Positions 1-5,444 are shown, counted from the first letter of the stretch. The stretch is DNA of 5,653 nt from Paracoccaceae bacterium (GCA_024742655.1 JANSYB010000187.1:1-5653), one strand, 5' to 3'. Program-made: numbers and translations. Notes: generated by a model from the letters alone, not told the origin.

Positions 1-291
1 TACGAAGGCTACGGCATGGCCCCTCTGGAAGGCATGGCCTGTGGCGTGCCCTTCATTGCGACAGATCAGGGCTATTACCGCAGCTTTTCGGCACAGGGCC
101 AGTGCGGCGTGATCGTGCCCGGGGATGACCCCGACGCGGTCGCCGCGCAGCTTACGGCGCTTTTGACCGACCCTGAACGCCTCGAACAGATGGGCCGGCA
201 CGCCCGCAGCGCGGCCGAGACGCATTTCAGCCTGACCGCCGAGGCCGACGCCATCGCGCAGGTCTATGAGGACCTCTGGGCCGGGCGATGA
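1..291 (+). CDS. Glycosyltransferase family 4 (GT-B fold), C-terminal fragment
   Basis: This is the last 96 residues of a glycosyltransferase whose start lies left of the window; the frame is open from base 1 and stops with TGA at 289-291. The fragment opens with E-G-Y-G-M-A-P-L-E, the EX7E motif (Glu2 and Glu10 of the fragment) that binds the sugar-nucleotide donor in retaining GT4 enzymes. It is followed by the usual G-M-A-C-G-V-P-F-I-A-T turn and by a GVIVPGDDPDAVAAQL segment, typical of the donor-binding C-terminal Rossmann domain. The C-terminal helices (LLTDPERLEQMGRHAR, then FSL...YEDLW) match how family members end. GT4 enzymes of this kind usually build lipopolysaccharide, capsule or exopolysaccharide on the cytoplasmic side of the inner membrane. 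An LpsB-like LPS-core mannosyltransferase is possible, but acceptor and sugar cannot be read from this fragment. The internal ATG at base 16 is not the start, because the motif begins before it. Confidence 0.9.
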   Translation, partial: YEGYGMAPLEGMACGVPFIATDQGYYRSFSAQGQCGVIVPGDDPDAVAAQLTALLTDPERLEQMGRHARSAAETHFSLTAEADAIAQVYEDLWAGR

Positions 292-499
292 TCCCGAGGC
301 AAAAAAGACGAAGATTGCGGCTTTGGCCGGTCCCGGCAAACAGGATCGCGACCCCTCACGCGGTGTGGAACATGTGTCCTCGCATAGTCAGAAATTCAGA
401 ATAGTGTTCTCATATACATGGCTCTGAATACCTGATGATGCCTTGATCTGACGTGTTTTCCCCCTCATTTGGAACGAAATTCTGCCAAAGGGGGCATCC
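292..499. other. Intergenic region with weak terminator and yeeE upstream region
   Basis: These 208 bases hold no credible gene. An imperfect hairpin at 322-340 (TTTG, bulged G, CCG, a GTCC loop, then CGGCAAA) lies about 30 bases past the glycosyltransferase stop and could end its transcript, but no T-run follows. Bases 380-430 are markedly more AT-rich than the surroundings and carry a 7-bp inverted repeat, ATTCAGA at 394-400 and TCTGAAT at 423-429, plus a shorter AGAA/TTCT pair at 398-410. This is where a promoter or operator for the transporter gene would be expected. No convincing -35/-10 pair is visible. Confidence 0.4.
487..494 (+). promoter_or_regulatory. Ribosome binding site of the YeeE/YedE gene
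   Basis: AAAGGGGG lies five bases before the ATG at 500. It is the only Shine-Dalgarno-like purine run near the start and fixes the chosen start codon. Confidence 0.65.
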
Positions 500-1543
500 A
501 TGTTCGAGACATTCGGGTTTGAGACACTCACCGCACCGCAAGCGGCGGTCTGGTTCGGGCTGGGCCTTGGCCTGATCTTCGGGGCACTGGCGCAACTCAC
601 CCGGTTCTGTCTGCGCCGCGCGATCGTGGGCGAGGATCGCCGCCAGGCGGCCGGTATCTGGCTGACCGCGCTGGCCGTGGCCGTTCTGGGCACCCAGCTG
701 GCCGTCGCGCAGGGCCTTATCTCTTTTGCGGATCACCGGTTCATGGCGTCCGACCTGCCGGCGCTGGCCATCGTGATCGGCGGCGTGCTGTTCGGCATTG
801 GTATGGTCCTGACGCGCGGCTGCATTTCGCGCCTCACGGTGCTGACCGGCTCGGGCAACCTGCGCGCCCTGACGGTGCTGATCGTGTTCGCCATCGTGGC
901 GCATGCCGCGCTCAAGGGGGTTCTGGCCCCGGTGCGTACGGCGTTGGGGTCGGTGACCGTCCCGCTTGAAATCTCGGCCCTGCCGGGCAACGGCATTGTC
1001 TGGGCCATCGTGATCGCCGGGGCCGCCCTCGCCTTCGCTGTCCGGTCCGGCAACCGTGTCGGCCCGTTGATCCTTGCCGCCGCCATCGGCCTGCTGGTGC
1101 CGCTTGGATGGGTCGGAACGGGGTTCATCCTCTACGACGATTTCGATCCGATCGCGATGGAATCGCTGTCGTTCACCGCGCCGGCCTCGGAGGCGCTGTT
1201 CTACACCGTCGCCTCGACTGCGGTTCCGGCCGGATTTGGCAGCGCGCTGATCGGCGGTGCGCTGCTGGGGGCGCTGGCATCGGCCCTTCTGGGGGGACGT
1301 TTCAGCTGGGTCAGCTTCGGGTCGCCCGGCGAAACCGGCCGCTACATGACCGGTGGCGCCTTGATGGGGTTCGGCGGCGTGTTGGCCGGAGGCTGCACCG
1401 TTGGTGCGGGCCTGGCCGGTGTGCCGACCCTGTCTTTCGCCGCGATTCTGGCACTTGCATCGATCGCTGCGGGCGGCGTGCTGGCCAATCTTGCATGGCG
1501 GGCGGGTCCGGCCAAGGCGCCGGGCCTGCAACCGGCCGAATGA
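500..1543 (+). CDS. YeeE/YedE family membrane transporter (thiosulfate/sulfur importer type)
   Basis: A 347-residue inner-membrane protein of the YeeE/YedE (TsuA-like) family. Characterised members take up thiosulfate or similar sulfur species through a pore lined by conserved cysteines. The sequence shows two related halves of hydrophobic segments. The three expected Cys sites are present: Cys37 in R-F-C-L-R-R, Cys108 in L-T-R-G-C-I-S-R, and Cys299 in L-A-G-G-C-T-V-G-A-G-L, with a matching glycine-rich run before each of the last two. The length fits the family's single-chain form, in which both halves are in one polypeptide rather than split into paired YeeE and YedE-like half proteins. The ATG at 500 is supported by an AAAGGGGG ribosome binding site at 487-494, five bases upstream. 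A GC hairpin at 1566-1594 follows the gene, so it looks monocistronic. There is no adjacent TusA, rhodanese or ArsR-type regulator in the window, so the exact substrate (thiosulfate, sulfide-derived sulfur, or another) is inferred from the family only. Confidence 0.92.
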   Translation: MFETFGFETLTAPQAAVWFGLGLGLIFGALAQLTRFCLRRAIVGEDRRQAAGIWLTALAVAVLGTQLAVAQGLISFADHRFMASDLPALAIVIGGVLFGIGMVLTRGCISRLTVLTGSGNLRALTVLIVFAIVAHAALKGVLAPVRTALGSVTVPLEISALPGNGIVWAIVIAGAALAFAVRSGNRVGPLILAAAIGLLVPLGWVGTGFILYDDFDPIAMESLSFTAPASEALFYTVASTAVPAGFGSALIGGALLGALASALLGGRFSWVSFGSPGETGRYMTGGALMGFGGVLAGGCTVGAGLAGVPTLSFAAILALASIAAGGVLANLAWRAGPAKAPGLQPAE

Positions 1544-1565
1544 TCTGGCGCTCTGCCCTTGCACC

Positions 1566-1597
1566 CGCGCCGCACCCGGGTAGGATGCGGCGCGTTT
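1566..1597 (+). terminator. Probable rho-independent terminator after the YeeE/YedE gene
   Basis: A perfect 9-bp GC-rich inverted repeat, CGCGCCGCA at 1566-1574 and TGCGGCGCG at 1586-1594, encloses an 11-base loop and runs into TTT at 1595-1597. It starts 22 bases after the transporter stop. The T-run is short (TTTCAATT), so termination may be partial. The stem ends only 22 bases before the next start codon, which leaves the downstream promoter either overlapping this hairpin or upstream of it. Confidence 0.6.
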
Positions 1598-1616
1598 CAA
1601 TTCAGGGGCATTCAGA

Positions 1617-2000
1617 ATGGCAGTTTACGAATACAAGGTGGTTCCGGCCCCCTCCAAGGGGGTCAAGGCCCCCGGTGTGAAGGGGCCCGAGGCGCGGTTC
1701 GCCTACGGGCTGGAACAGGCGATGAACGGCCTGGCCGCGGATGGCTGGGAATATCTGCGCGCCGATATCCTGCCCAGCGAGGAACGTCAGGGCCTGACTT
1801 CGAGCCACACGGTCTATCGCAGTGTCCTGGTCTTTCGCCGTGCGGTTGATCCGGACGCCACGCCCGAACATCCGCCCGCCGCCCCTCCCGCCGAGGCCGA
1901 CCCGCTTCAGACCGATGCCACGGACGAGGCCACCCTGTCTGAGCCTGTCGCCGAGCCAATGCCCGACACCCAACCGGAGAGCGACCCATACAACCGTTGA
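1617..2000 (+). CDS. DUF4177 domain protein with acidic proline-rich tail
   Basis: A 127-residue probably soluble protein. Residues 1-75 form a DUF4177-type domain: an opening strand YEYKVV (residues 4-9), a helix EQAMNGLAADGWEYL (33-47) with the hallmark GWE turn, and closing strands around YRSVLVFRR (67-75). The loop at residues 10-27, rich in Lys, Gly and Pro, is an insertion I recall in Rhodobacterales homologues. From residue 77 onward the chain becomes low-complexity: 13 Asp/Glu and 12 Pro in 51 residues with almost no basic residues, so it is probably disordered. The biochemical function of DUF4177 is not known to me, and I assign none. The start at ATG 1617 has AGGGG at 1604-1608, eight bases upstream. 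No signal peptide or membrane segment is seen. A hairpin separates it from the transporter gene on the left, so co-transcription is doubtful. Confidence 0.85.
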   Translation: MAVYEYKVVPAPSKGVKAPGVKGPEARFAYGLEQAMNGLAADGWEYLRADILPSEERQGLTSSHTVYRSVLVFRRAVDPDATPEHPPAAPPAEADPLQTDATDEATLSEPVAEPMPDTQPESDPYNR

Positions 2001-2006
2001 GCACAG

Positions 2007-2022
2007 GGGGCGGTGCTGCCCC
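2007..2022 (+). terminator. Possible weak terminator after the DUF4177 gene
   Basis: GGGGC at 2007-2011 pairs with GCCCC at 2018-2022 around a six-base loop, and a G-T pair can extend the stem inward. It lies seven bases past the stop codon. No T-run follows directly (the next bases are GGCCTTGAAAATATTT), so it may be only a weak terminator or a 3'-end stabilising stem. Confidence 0.3.
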
Positions 2023-2051
2023 GGCCTTGAAAATATTTCTCATCTTACCCC

Positions 2052-2079
2052 TTCTCATCGCGGCTCAATGGCATACACT
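2052..2079 (+). promoter_or_regulatory. Candidate sigma70-type promoter for the J-domain gene
   Basis: TTCTCA at 2052-2057 and TACACT at 2074-2079 are separated by 16 bases, each matching four of six consensus positions, and end about 30 bases before the ATG at 2109. The surrounding stretch 2027-2080 is AT-richer than the genes. This is a weak match and a guess; it rests on position and partial consensus only. Confidence 0.22.
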
Positions 2080-2095
2080 TTTGCCTCCGAGTCGT

Positions 2096-2100
2096 AAGGG
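2096..2100 (+). promoter_or_regulatory. Ribosome binding site deciding the J-domain start
   Basis: AAGGG at 2096-2100 sits eight bases before ATG 2109. The alternative in-frame GTG at 2100 would overlap this site and have no site of its own, so ATG 2109 is the better start. Confidence 0.6.
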
Positions 2101-2108
2101 TGACCCAC

Positions 2109-2732
2109 ATGCCTAAAAATGATCCATTCGGCTTTGACATGTCCGTGTCGTCGGCGAAAAAGAAGAACCCCCGGGGCCGCCGGGGGATGTCGGGCGCGTC
2201 CGAAACCTCCACCCGCGTGTGTGAGAAAGAGGGCTGCACCGAGCCCGGCAAGTATCGTGCGCCCAAGGCGCCGGACGTGCTGGATGACTTCTACTGGTTC
2301 TGCAAGGACCACGTGCGCGAATATAACCTGAAGTGGAATTTCTTCGACGGCACGACCGAGGCGGAGATCAACGCCCAGATGTCGGCCGACAAGGTCTGGG
2401 AGCGCGAGACGAAATCCTTTACCGACCCCGAGGCGCGGGCGTGGGCGCGGCTTGGCATCGAGGACCCGCATCAGGTTCTGGGCGGCAATGCGACCAAGAA
2501 CCCGGGCAAGTCGCGCTCGGGTCAGCGCAAGCTGCCCCCGACCGAGCGCCGCGCGATCGAAATCCTCGAAGCGAAGGACAGCTGGACAAAGGCCGAGATC
2601 CGCAAGGCCTACAAGAGCCTGATCAAGGTGCTGCACCCCGATATCAACGGCGGGGATCGCAGCCAGGAAGAGCAGTTGCAACAGGTTGTCTGGGCCTGGG
2701 ACCAGATCAAGCAGAGCCGGAACTTCAAGTAA
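2109..2732 (+). CDS. J-domain protein (C-terminal J domain, N-terminal Cys/His cluster)
   Basis: A 207-residue cytosolic DnaJ-like co-chaperone. The J domain lies at the C terminus, roughly residues 146-207: helix I around RRAIEILEA, helix II TKAEIRKAYKSLIKVL (160-175), the HPD motif at 176-178 that stimulates the Hsp70 (DnaK) ATPase, then GGDRSQEEQLQQVVWAW as helix III. The N-terminal part is unlike DnaJ: a basic stretch KKKNPRGRR (17-25), then Cys38, Cys43, Cys65 and His68 in a C-X4-C-X21-C-X2-H arrangement that could bind zinc, followed by an aromatic EYNLKWNFFDG segment (71-81). There is no G/F region or CXXCXGXG zinc finger, so it is a type III J protein. Homologous genes are, as I recall, often found next to cobS in alphaproteobacteria; here cobS begins 2.7 kb downstream on the same strand, beyond three leftward genes. 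The client is unknown. The gene ends 10 bases from the stop of the convergent MFS gene. Confidence 0.9.
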   Translation: MPKNDPFGFDMSVSSAKKKNPRGRRGMSGASETSTRVCEKEGCTEPGKYRAPKAPDVLDDFYWFCKDHVREYNLKWNFFDGTTEAEINAQMSADKVWERETKSFTDPEARAWARLGIEDPHQVLGGNATKNPGKSRSGQRKLPPTERRAIEILEAKDSWTKAEIRKAYKSLIKVLHPDINGGDRSQEEQLQQVVWAWDQIKQSRNFK

Positions 2733-2742
2733 CTACCGGGGA

Positions 2743-3960
2743 CTATTCGGCCGCAACCGGTGCGATTCGCCGCGCGCCAAGGCGGGGATGCAACGTGCCC
2801 GCCAAGGCCCAGCACGCACCAAGGGCCAGCCCGCCCACGGCAAACACCCCCGACAGCGGCGCCAACAACAGCACCAGCCACGCGGCACCCGGTGTCAGGA
2901 TGCCCGAGACATCGCGAAAACTGGAATAGACGGCCGACATCTCAGTGCGCTCGGACGGTTTGACCGCCATCAGGAACGGCAAGCCCCCGCAAATGTCGAG
3001 CAGCACCAGAAAACAGGACCCCAAGAACAGCACCAGCAAGGCCAGCAAGGGTTGATCGGCCAGCCCCCAGGCGGCCGCGAAAAACAACCCCGACAACGCG
3101 AAACCGGTACGCACCGCCGCCCGCACTGTGCGACGCTGCATCCAGCGCAGCATGACCGGTGTCAGGAACAGCACCCCGTTGGTGACCGACAGCATGATCC
3201 CGCCCGTTTGCGCATCAAGCCCGCGTTCAACGGCAAAGATCGGCACGTAGACCACGTAGATCCACCACCCGCAGGACCGCACAACCGCAAAGCCCCACCC
3301 CACCACCAACCGGGGCTGTGCAAAGAACCGCCCAAGATAGCGCAACGGGTTGGCGGTGGGCCGGCGCGCCCGCGTGATCAGCTTGCCATTGCCCAGTCGC
3401 ATCACGAAAAACAAGGCCAGCATCGCCAGCGCGGCGGCCATCGAAACCAGGAACGGCGCCGGTGCCCACCATTCCATCAGTGTCACCCCCAGAACCGGCC
3501 CAAGCGTCCAGCCCATGGCGCTGTAGAACATCCGCAGTGTTTCACAGCGGCCAAGTTCGACGCGCGCGACATAGTCGAGAACATAGGCGTTGAAGCACAC
3601 GAACAGAGACACCGTCGCCACAGAGATCAAAGTCAGCGAGACAACCACCCAGTGCCCACCTGCCATACCGGCCACCCCGCCAGCCGCGAAGACCAGCGCC
3701 GCGCAGGCATAAAGCCACCGGCGCGGAACGAACCGGTTCAGCCAGGGCAATAGCAAGCCGGTCAGCAACGACAGCAGGCCGATCAGGAAATAGACTTGCG
3801 AGACGGCCTGCGCATCGCCAAGGGCACGGTACATGGCCAGAGGAAACACCGACACCAGAATACCCCGTGCCACGGCCTCGACCCCGGCGAGTGCGGCAAA
3901 TCCCCTAAGGGACGGGGCCGGCGCATGGCGCAGCCATTCGGGGATACGGCGTTCGAACAT
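2743..3960 (-). CDS. MFS family transporter, substrate unknown
   Basis: A 405-residue inner-membrane protein with about twelve hydrophobic segments in two halves, matching the major facilitator superfamily. Segment 1 covers about residues 21-43 and segment 2 about 54-74. The following cytoplasmic loop N-R-F-V-P-R-R (75-81) is a degenerate form of the MFS motif A (usually D-R-x-G-R-R). A basic central loop, GKLITRARRPTANPLRYLGRFF, joins the halves. I do not recognise the subfamily and give no substrate; drug or metabolite export is possible. ATG at 3960 is preferred: the in-frame alternative, TTG at 3978, has no ribosome binding site, but the ATG site is also weak (only GGAC close upstream), so the start is uncertain by six residues. 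It is the last gene of a leftward block and is separated from the PPOX gene by a perfect hairpin, so it probably has its own promoter in 3961-4024. Its stop lies 10 bases from that of the J-domain gene. Confidence 0.9.
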   Translation of the reverse strand: MFERRIPEWLRHAPAPSLRGFAALAGVEAVARGILVSVFPLAMYRALGDAQAVSQVYFLIGLLSLLTGLLLPWLNRFVPRRWLYACAALVFAAGGVAGMAGGHWVVVSLTLISVATVSLFVCFNAYVLDYVARVELGRCETLRMFYSAMGWTLGPVLGVTLMEWWAPAPFLVSMAAALAMLALFFVMRLGNGKLITRARRPTANPLRYLGRFFAQPRLVVGWGFAVVRSCGWWIYVVYVPIFAVERGLDAQTGGIMLSVTNGVLFLTPVMLRWMQRRTVRAAVRTGFALSGLFFAAAWGLADQPLLALLVLFLGSCFLVLLDICGGLPFLMAVKPSERTEMSAVYSSFRDVSGILTPGAAWLVLLLAPLSGVFAVGGLALGACWALAGTLHPRLGARRIAPVAAE

Positions 3961-4024
3961 GGGCAGTCCGACAAGCAATCAAGTCAGTCTGAATGAAACC
4001 GCCCTGCCAACCACCTGTCGCACC

Positions 4025-4050
4025 CGTTTCCGACCCGCAGGTCGGAAACG
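4025..4050 (-). terminator. Perfect 11-bp hairpin, probable terminator of the PPOX gene
   Basis: CGTTTCCGACC at 4025-4035 and GGTCGGAAACG at 4040-4050 are exact inverted complements around a four-base loop. The structure starts 16 bases past the leftward PPOX stop, the right place for a terminator, but no T-run follows on either strand. It may be a terminator, a 3'-end protecting stem, or one copy of a dispersed palindromic repeat. Confidence 0.5.
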
Positions 4051-4066
4051 AACGATGCCCCCGGAT

Positions 4067-4666
4067 CTACCACATCCGCCCGCGCGCATAATCGGCATAG
4101 CCCGCATCATAGGCCTTGCCGTCGAAATCCGATTTCATCTCGCGCAGAAAATCACCGGCCGTGGGCAGATCGGGCCGGTCCATTCCGGCCCACAGCTGCG
4201 CGCGCATCACTGCTTTGGCGCATTGGAAATACATCTCCCCGATCGTTACGACGATGACCGTGGCCGGTGTTTTCCCCGCCTTCTCGAAACCCTGCCGAAG
4301 CTCGGTATCATCGGTGAGGATCGCGGTGCCGTTCACCCGTACGACCGTGTCGCAGCCCGGCACCATGAACATCAGGCTGACGCGCCCGTCCCGCACGATA
4401 TTGCGCAACGAGTCCAGACGGTTGTTGCCGCGCCAGTCCGGCAGCAGCAGCGTTGTGTCATCATGGATCTGCACGACCGGGCCGTCATCGCCGCGCGGGC
4501 TGCCATCGGTGCCCTCGGGGCCGACCGTGGACAGCACTACAAAGCGGGAGGCCCAGATCCAGCGCCGGTAAAGCGGCGTGATGGCCCGTGCGACCTTGGT
4601 CAGCGACAGATCGGCGGCCTCGGGATAGAGCGCGTTCAGCGCACTGACATCGGTGATCTTTTGCAT
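4067..4666 (-). CDS. PPOX-type FMN-binding flavoprotein (pyridoxamine 5'-phosphate oxidase family)
   Basis: A 199-residue cytosolic protein with the split-barrel flavin-binding fold of the pyridoxamine phosphate oxidase superfamily. Visible signatures are the strand FVVLSTVGPEG leading to S-P-R-G-D (56-60), the phosphate-binding stretch D-W-R-G-N-N-R-L-D-S-L-R-N-I (77-90), the barrel strand VVRVNGTAIL (108-117), and a C-terminal helix region EMYFQCAKAVMRAQLW (144-159). The arrangement resembles the FMN-dependent MSMEG_1061/DR2398-type subfamily rather than true PdxH, so a role in vitamin B6 synthesis should not be assumed; members are mostly uncharacterised oxidoreductases. The start at ATG 4666 is well supported by GGAGGG (4671-4676, reverse strand) four bases upstream. 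It lies 67 bases downstream of msrB on the same strand and may be co-transcribed with it. A perfect hairpin follows its stop. Confidence 0.9.
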   Translation of the reverse strand: MQKITDVSALNALYPEAADLSLTKVARAITPLYRRWIWASRFVVLSTVGPEGTDGSPRGDDGPVVQIHDDTTLLLPDWRGNNRLDSLRNIVRDGRVSLMFMVPGCDTVVRVNGTAILTDDTELRQGFEKAGKTPATVIVVTIGEMYFQCAKAVMRAQLWAGMDRPDLPTAGDFLREMKSDFDGKAYDAGYADYARGRMW

Positions 4667-4733
4667 GCGGCCCTCCGACAGATATGCGGATCTAATAGAC
4701 CGCCCTGCCCGCCGGGGCCAGCCCGCTGCCGCC

Positions 4734-5213
4734 TCAGGCCGGTTTGAACACCAGGCTGACGCCGTTCAGGCAGTGCCGCTTGCCCGTGGGGGCGGGCCCG
4801 TCATCGAAGATATGGCCCAGGTGGCTGCCACAGCGCGCGCAGTGGCATTCGGTGCGCACCCGCAACAGTTTGCGGTCCGGCTTGGTCCCGATCGCACCCG
4901 GCAGGGACTGCCAGAAACTGGGCCAGCCGGTGCCGCTGTCATACTTGTGCTTCGAGGAATAGAGCGGCAGATCACAGCCCCGGCAGTGATACGTGCCCGG
5001 TGCGTAAATCTTGTCGAGCGGCGAGGTACCGGCGCGTTCGGTGCCCTCTTCTCGCATCACGTAATATTCCATGTCCGACAGCATCGCGCGCCACTCCGCC
5101 TCGCTTCGGGTTACGGCGAAATCGCCGGAGGCGGCGGTGGCCCAATTGGCGCGGCCAAGCGCAATGACCGAGCCGGTGGCAAGAACGGTTGCTATGAATC
5201 CGCGGCGTTGCAT
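4734..5213 (-). CDS. msrB: Peptide-methionine (R)-S-oxide reductase MsrB, Tat-exported
   Basis: A 159-residue MsrB that reduces the R-epimer of methionine sulfoxide in proteins. An N-terminal twin-arginine signal is visible: M-Q-R-R-G-F-I-A, a short hydrophobic run to about residue 20, and an Ala-rich cleavage region near 25-29, so the enzyme should act in the periplasm. The SelR domain covers about residues 37-157. Zinc is held by Cys77/Cys80 (C-R-G-C) and Cys125/Cys128 (C-A-R-C). The substrate-pocket motif is G-T-G-W-P-S-F (94-100), the H-L-G-H-I-F motif is at 131-136, and the catalytic cysteine is Cys148 in R-H-C-L-N-G-V-S-L. Where E. coli MsrB has its recycling cysteine (D-S-G-C-G-W-P) this protein has Thr95. 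An additional Cys123 lies just before the second zinc pair. The ATG at 5213 has AGGAG seven bases upstream and puts the twin-arginine motif at the N terminus; an upstream in-frame TTG at 5288 lacks both. The gene diverges from cobS and precedes the PPOX gene. Confidence 0.95.
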   Translation of the reverse strand: MQRRGFIATVLATGSVIALGRANWATAASGDFAVTRSEAEWRAMLSDMEYYVMREEGTERAGTSPLDKIYAPGTYHCRGCDLPLYSSKHKYDSGTGWPSFWQSLPGAIGTKPDRKLLRVRTECHCARCGSHLGHIFDDGPAPTGKRHCLNGVSLVFKPA

Positions 5214-5444
5214 GGCTGATCTCCTGTCAAATCTCGTTGGTTCAAAGGTGGGTGATCCGCGCCTCGGGCGCAACAAACGCGTCCGCAACTTCGCGTGAGA
5301 ATGGTTACAGGCGCATCACGAATGCGAAGGCCTGCGCCCGCTTTGCGTCGGGCCCATGCAAATCTGCCCCTTTCCCTTGCCCTTTCCAGCGATATGTTGC
5401 ACGACGGGCCGAAACGAACGGACGCGGACTGAAGGACAAGGGCA
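5214..5444. promoter_or_regulatory. Divergent msrB/cobS promoter region
   Basis: These 231 bases separate two diverging genes and must hold the start signals for msrB (leftward) and probably for cobS (rightward). Two small hairpins are visible: CGCAT (5312-5316) with ATGCG (5322-5326), and GCCCG (5336-5340) with CGGGC (5349-5353). A pyrimidine-rich stretch at 5365-5388 contains two near-copies of TGCCCTTTCC. No clear -35/-10 pair stands out. I looked for the cobalamin-riboswitch B12 box (GCCACTG) and did not see it, so B12 control of cobS by a riboswitch is not supported here. Confidence 0.45.
5221..5225 (-). promoter_or_regulatory. Ribosome binding site deciding the msrB start
   Basis: AGGAG on the reverse strand, seven bases before ATG 5213. 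It rejects the longer TTG-initiated reading and leaves the Tat motif at residues 3-4. The perfect TTGACA hexamer overlapping it is too close to the start codon to be the -35 of this gene. Confidence 0.75.

Noticed and set aside
410..1600. A 396-codon open frame on the reverse strand opposite the YeeE/YedE gene
   Set aside because: Its product is dominated by Arg, Gln, Gly and His with no fold-like pattern, which is typical of the antisense of a GC-rich gene. The forward frame has clear family motifs and a ribosome binding site.
2686..3753. A 355-codon forward open frame opposite the MFS gene
   Set aside because: The product is rich in Gln, His, Arg and Pro, has no hydrophobic core, and overlaps the J-domain gene end; the reverse-strand MFS frame explains the stretch.
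3980..4015. A sigma54-like site (reverse strand TGGCAG followed by TTTCA) upstream of the MFS gene
   Set aside because: The essential GC of the -12 element is missing (TC instead), so the match is not functional by consensus.
3833..4747. A 304-codon forward open frame across the MFS start, the PPOX gene and the spacer to msrB
   Set aside because: It is low in recognisable motifs and crosses two well-supported reverse-strand genes and the hairpin at 4025-4050.
5222..5234. A perfect TTGACA hexamer on the reverse strand near msrB as its -35 box
   Set aside because: It overlaps the ribosome binding site and lies about 10 bases from the start codon, too close for an upstream promoter of this gene.
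5301..5432. A 43-residue small open frame before cobS, a candidate leader peptide
   Set aside because: No ribosome binding site at a usable distance from its ATG, no recognisable sequence, and it overlaps the likely cobS promoter region.
5214..5444. A cobalamin riboswitch upstream of cobS
   Set aside because: The conserved B12 box GCCACTG is not present and the region is short; only small hairpins are seen.
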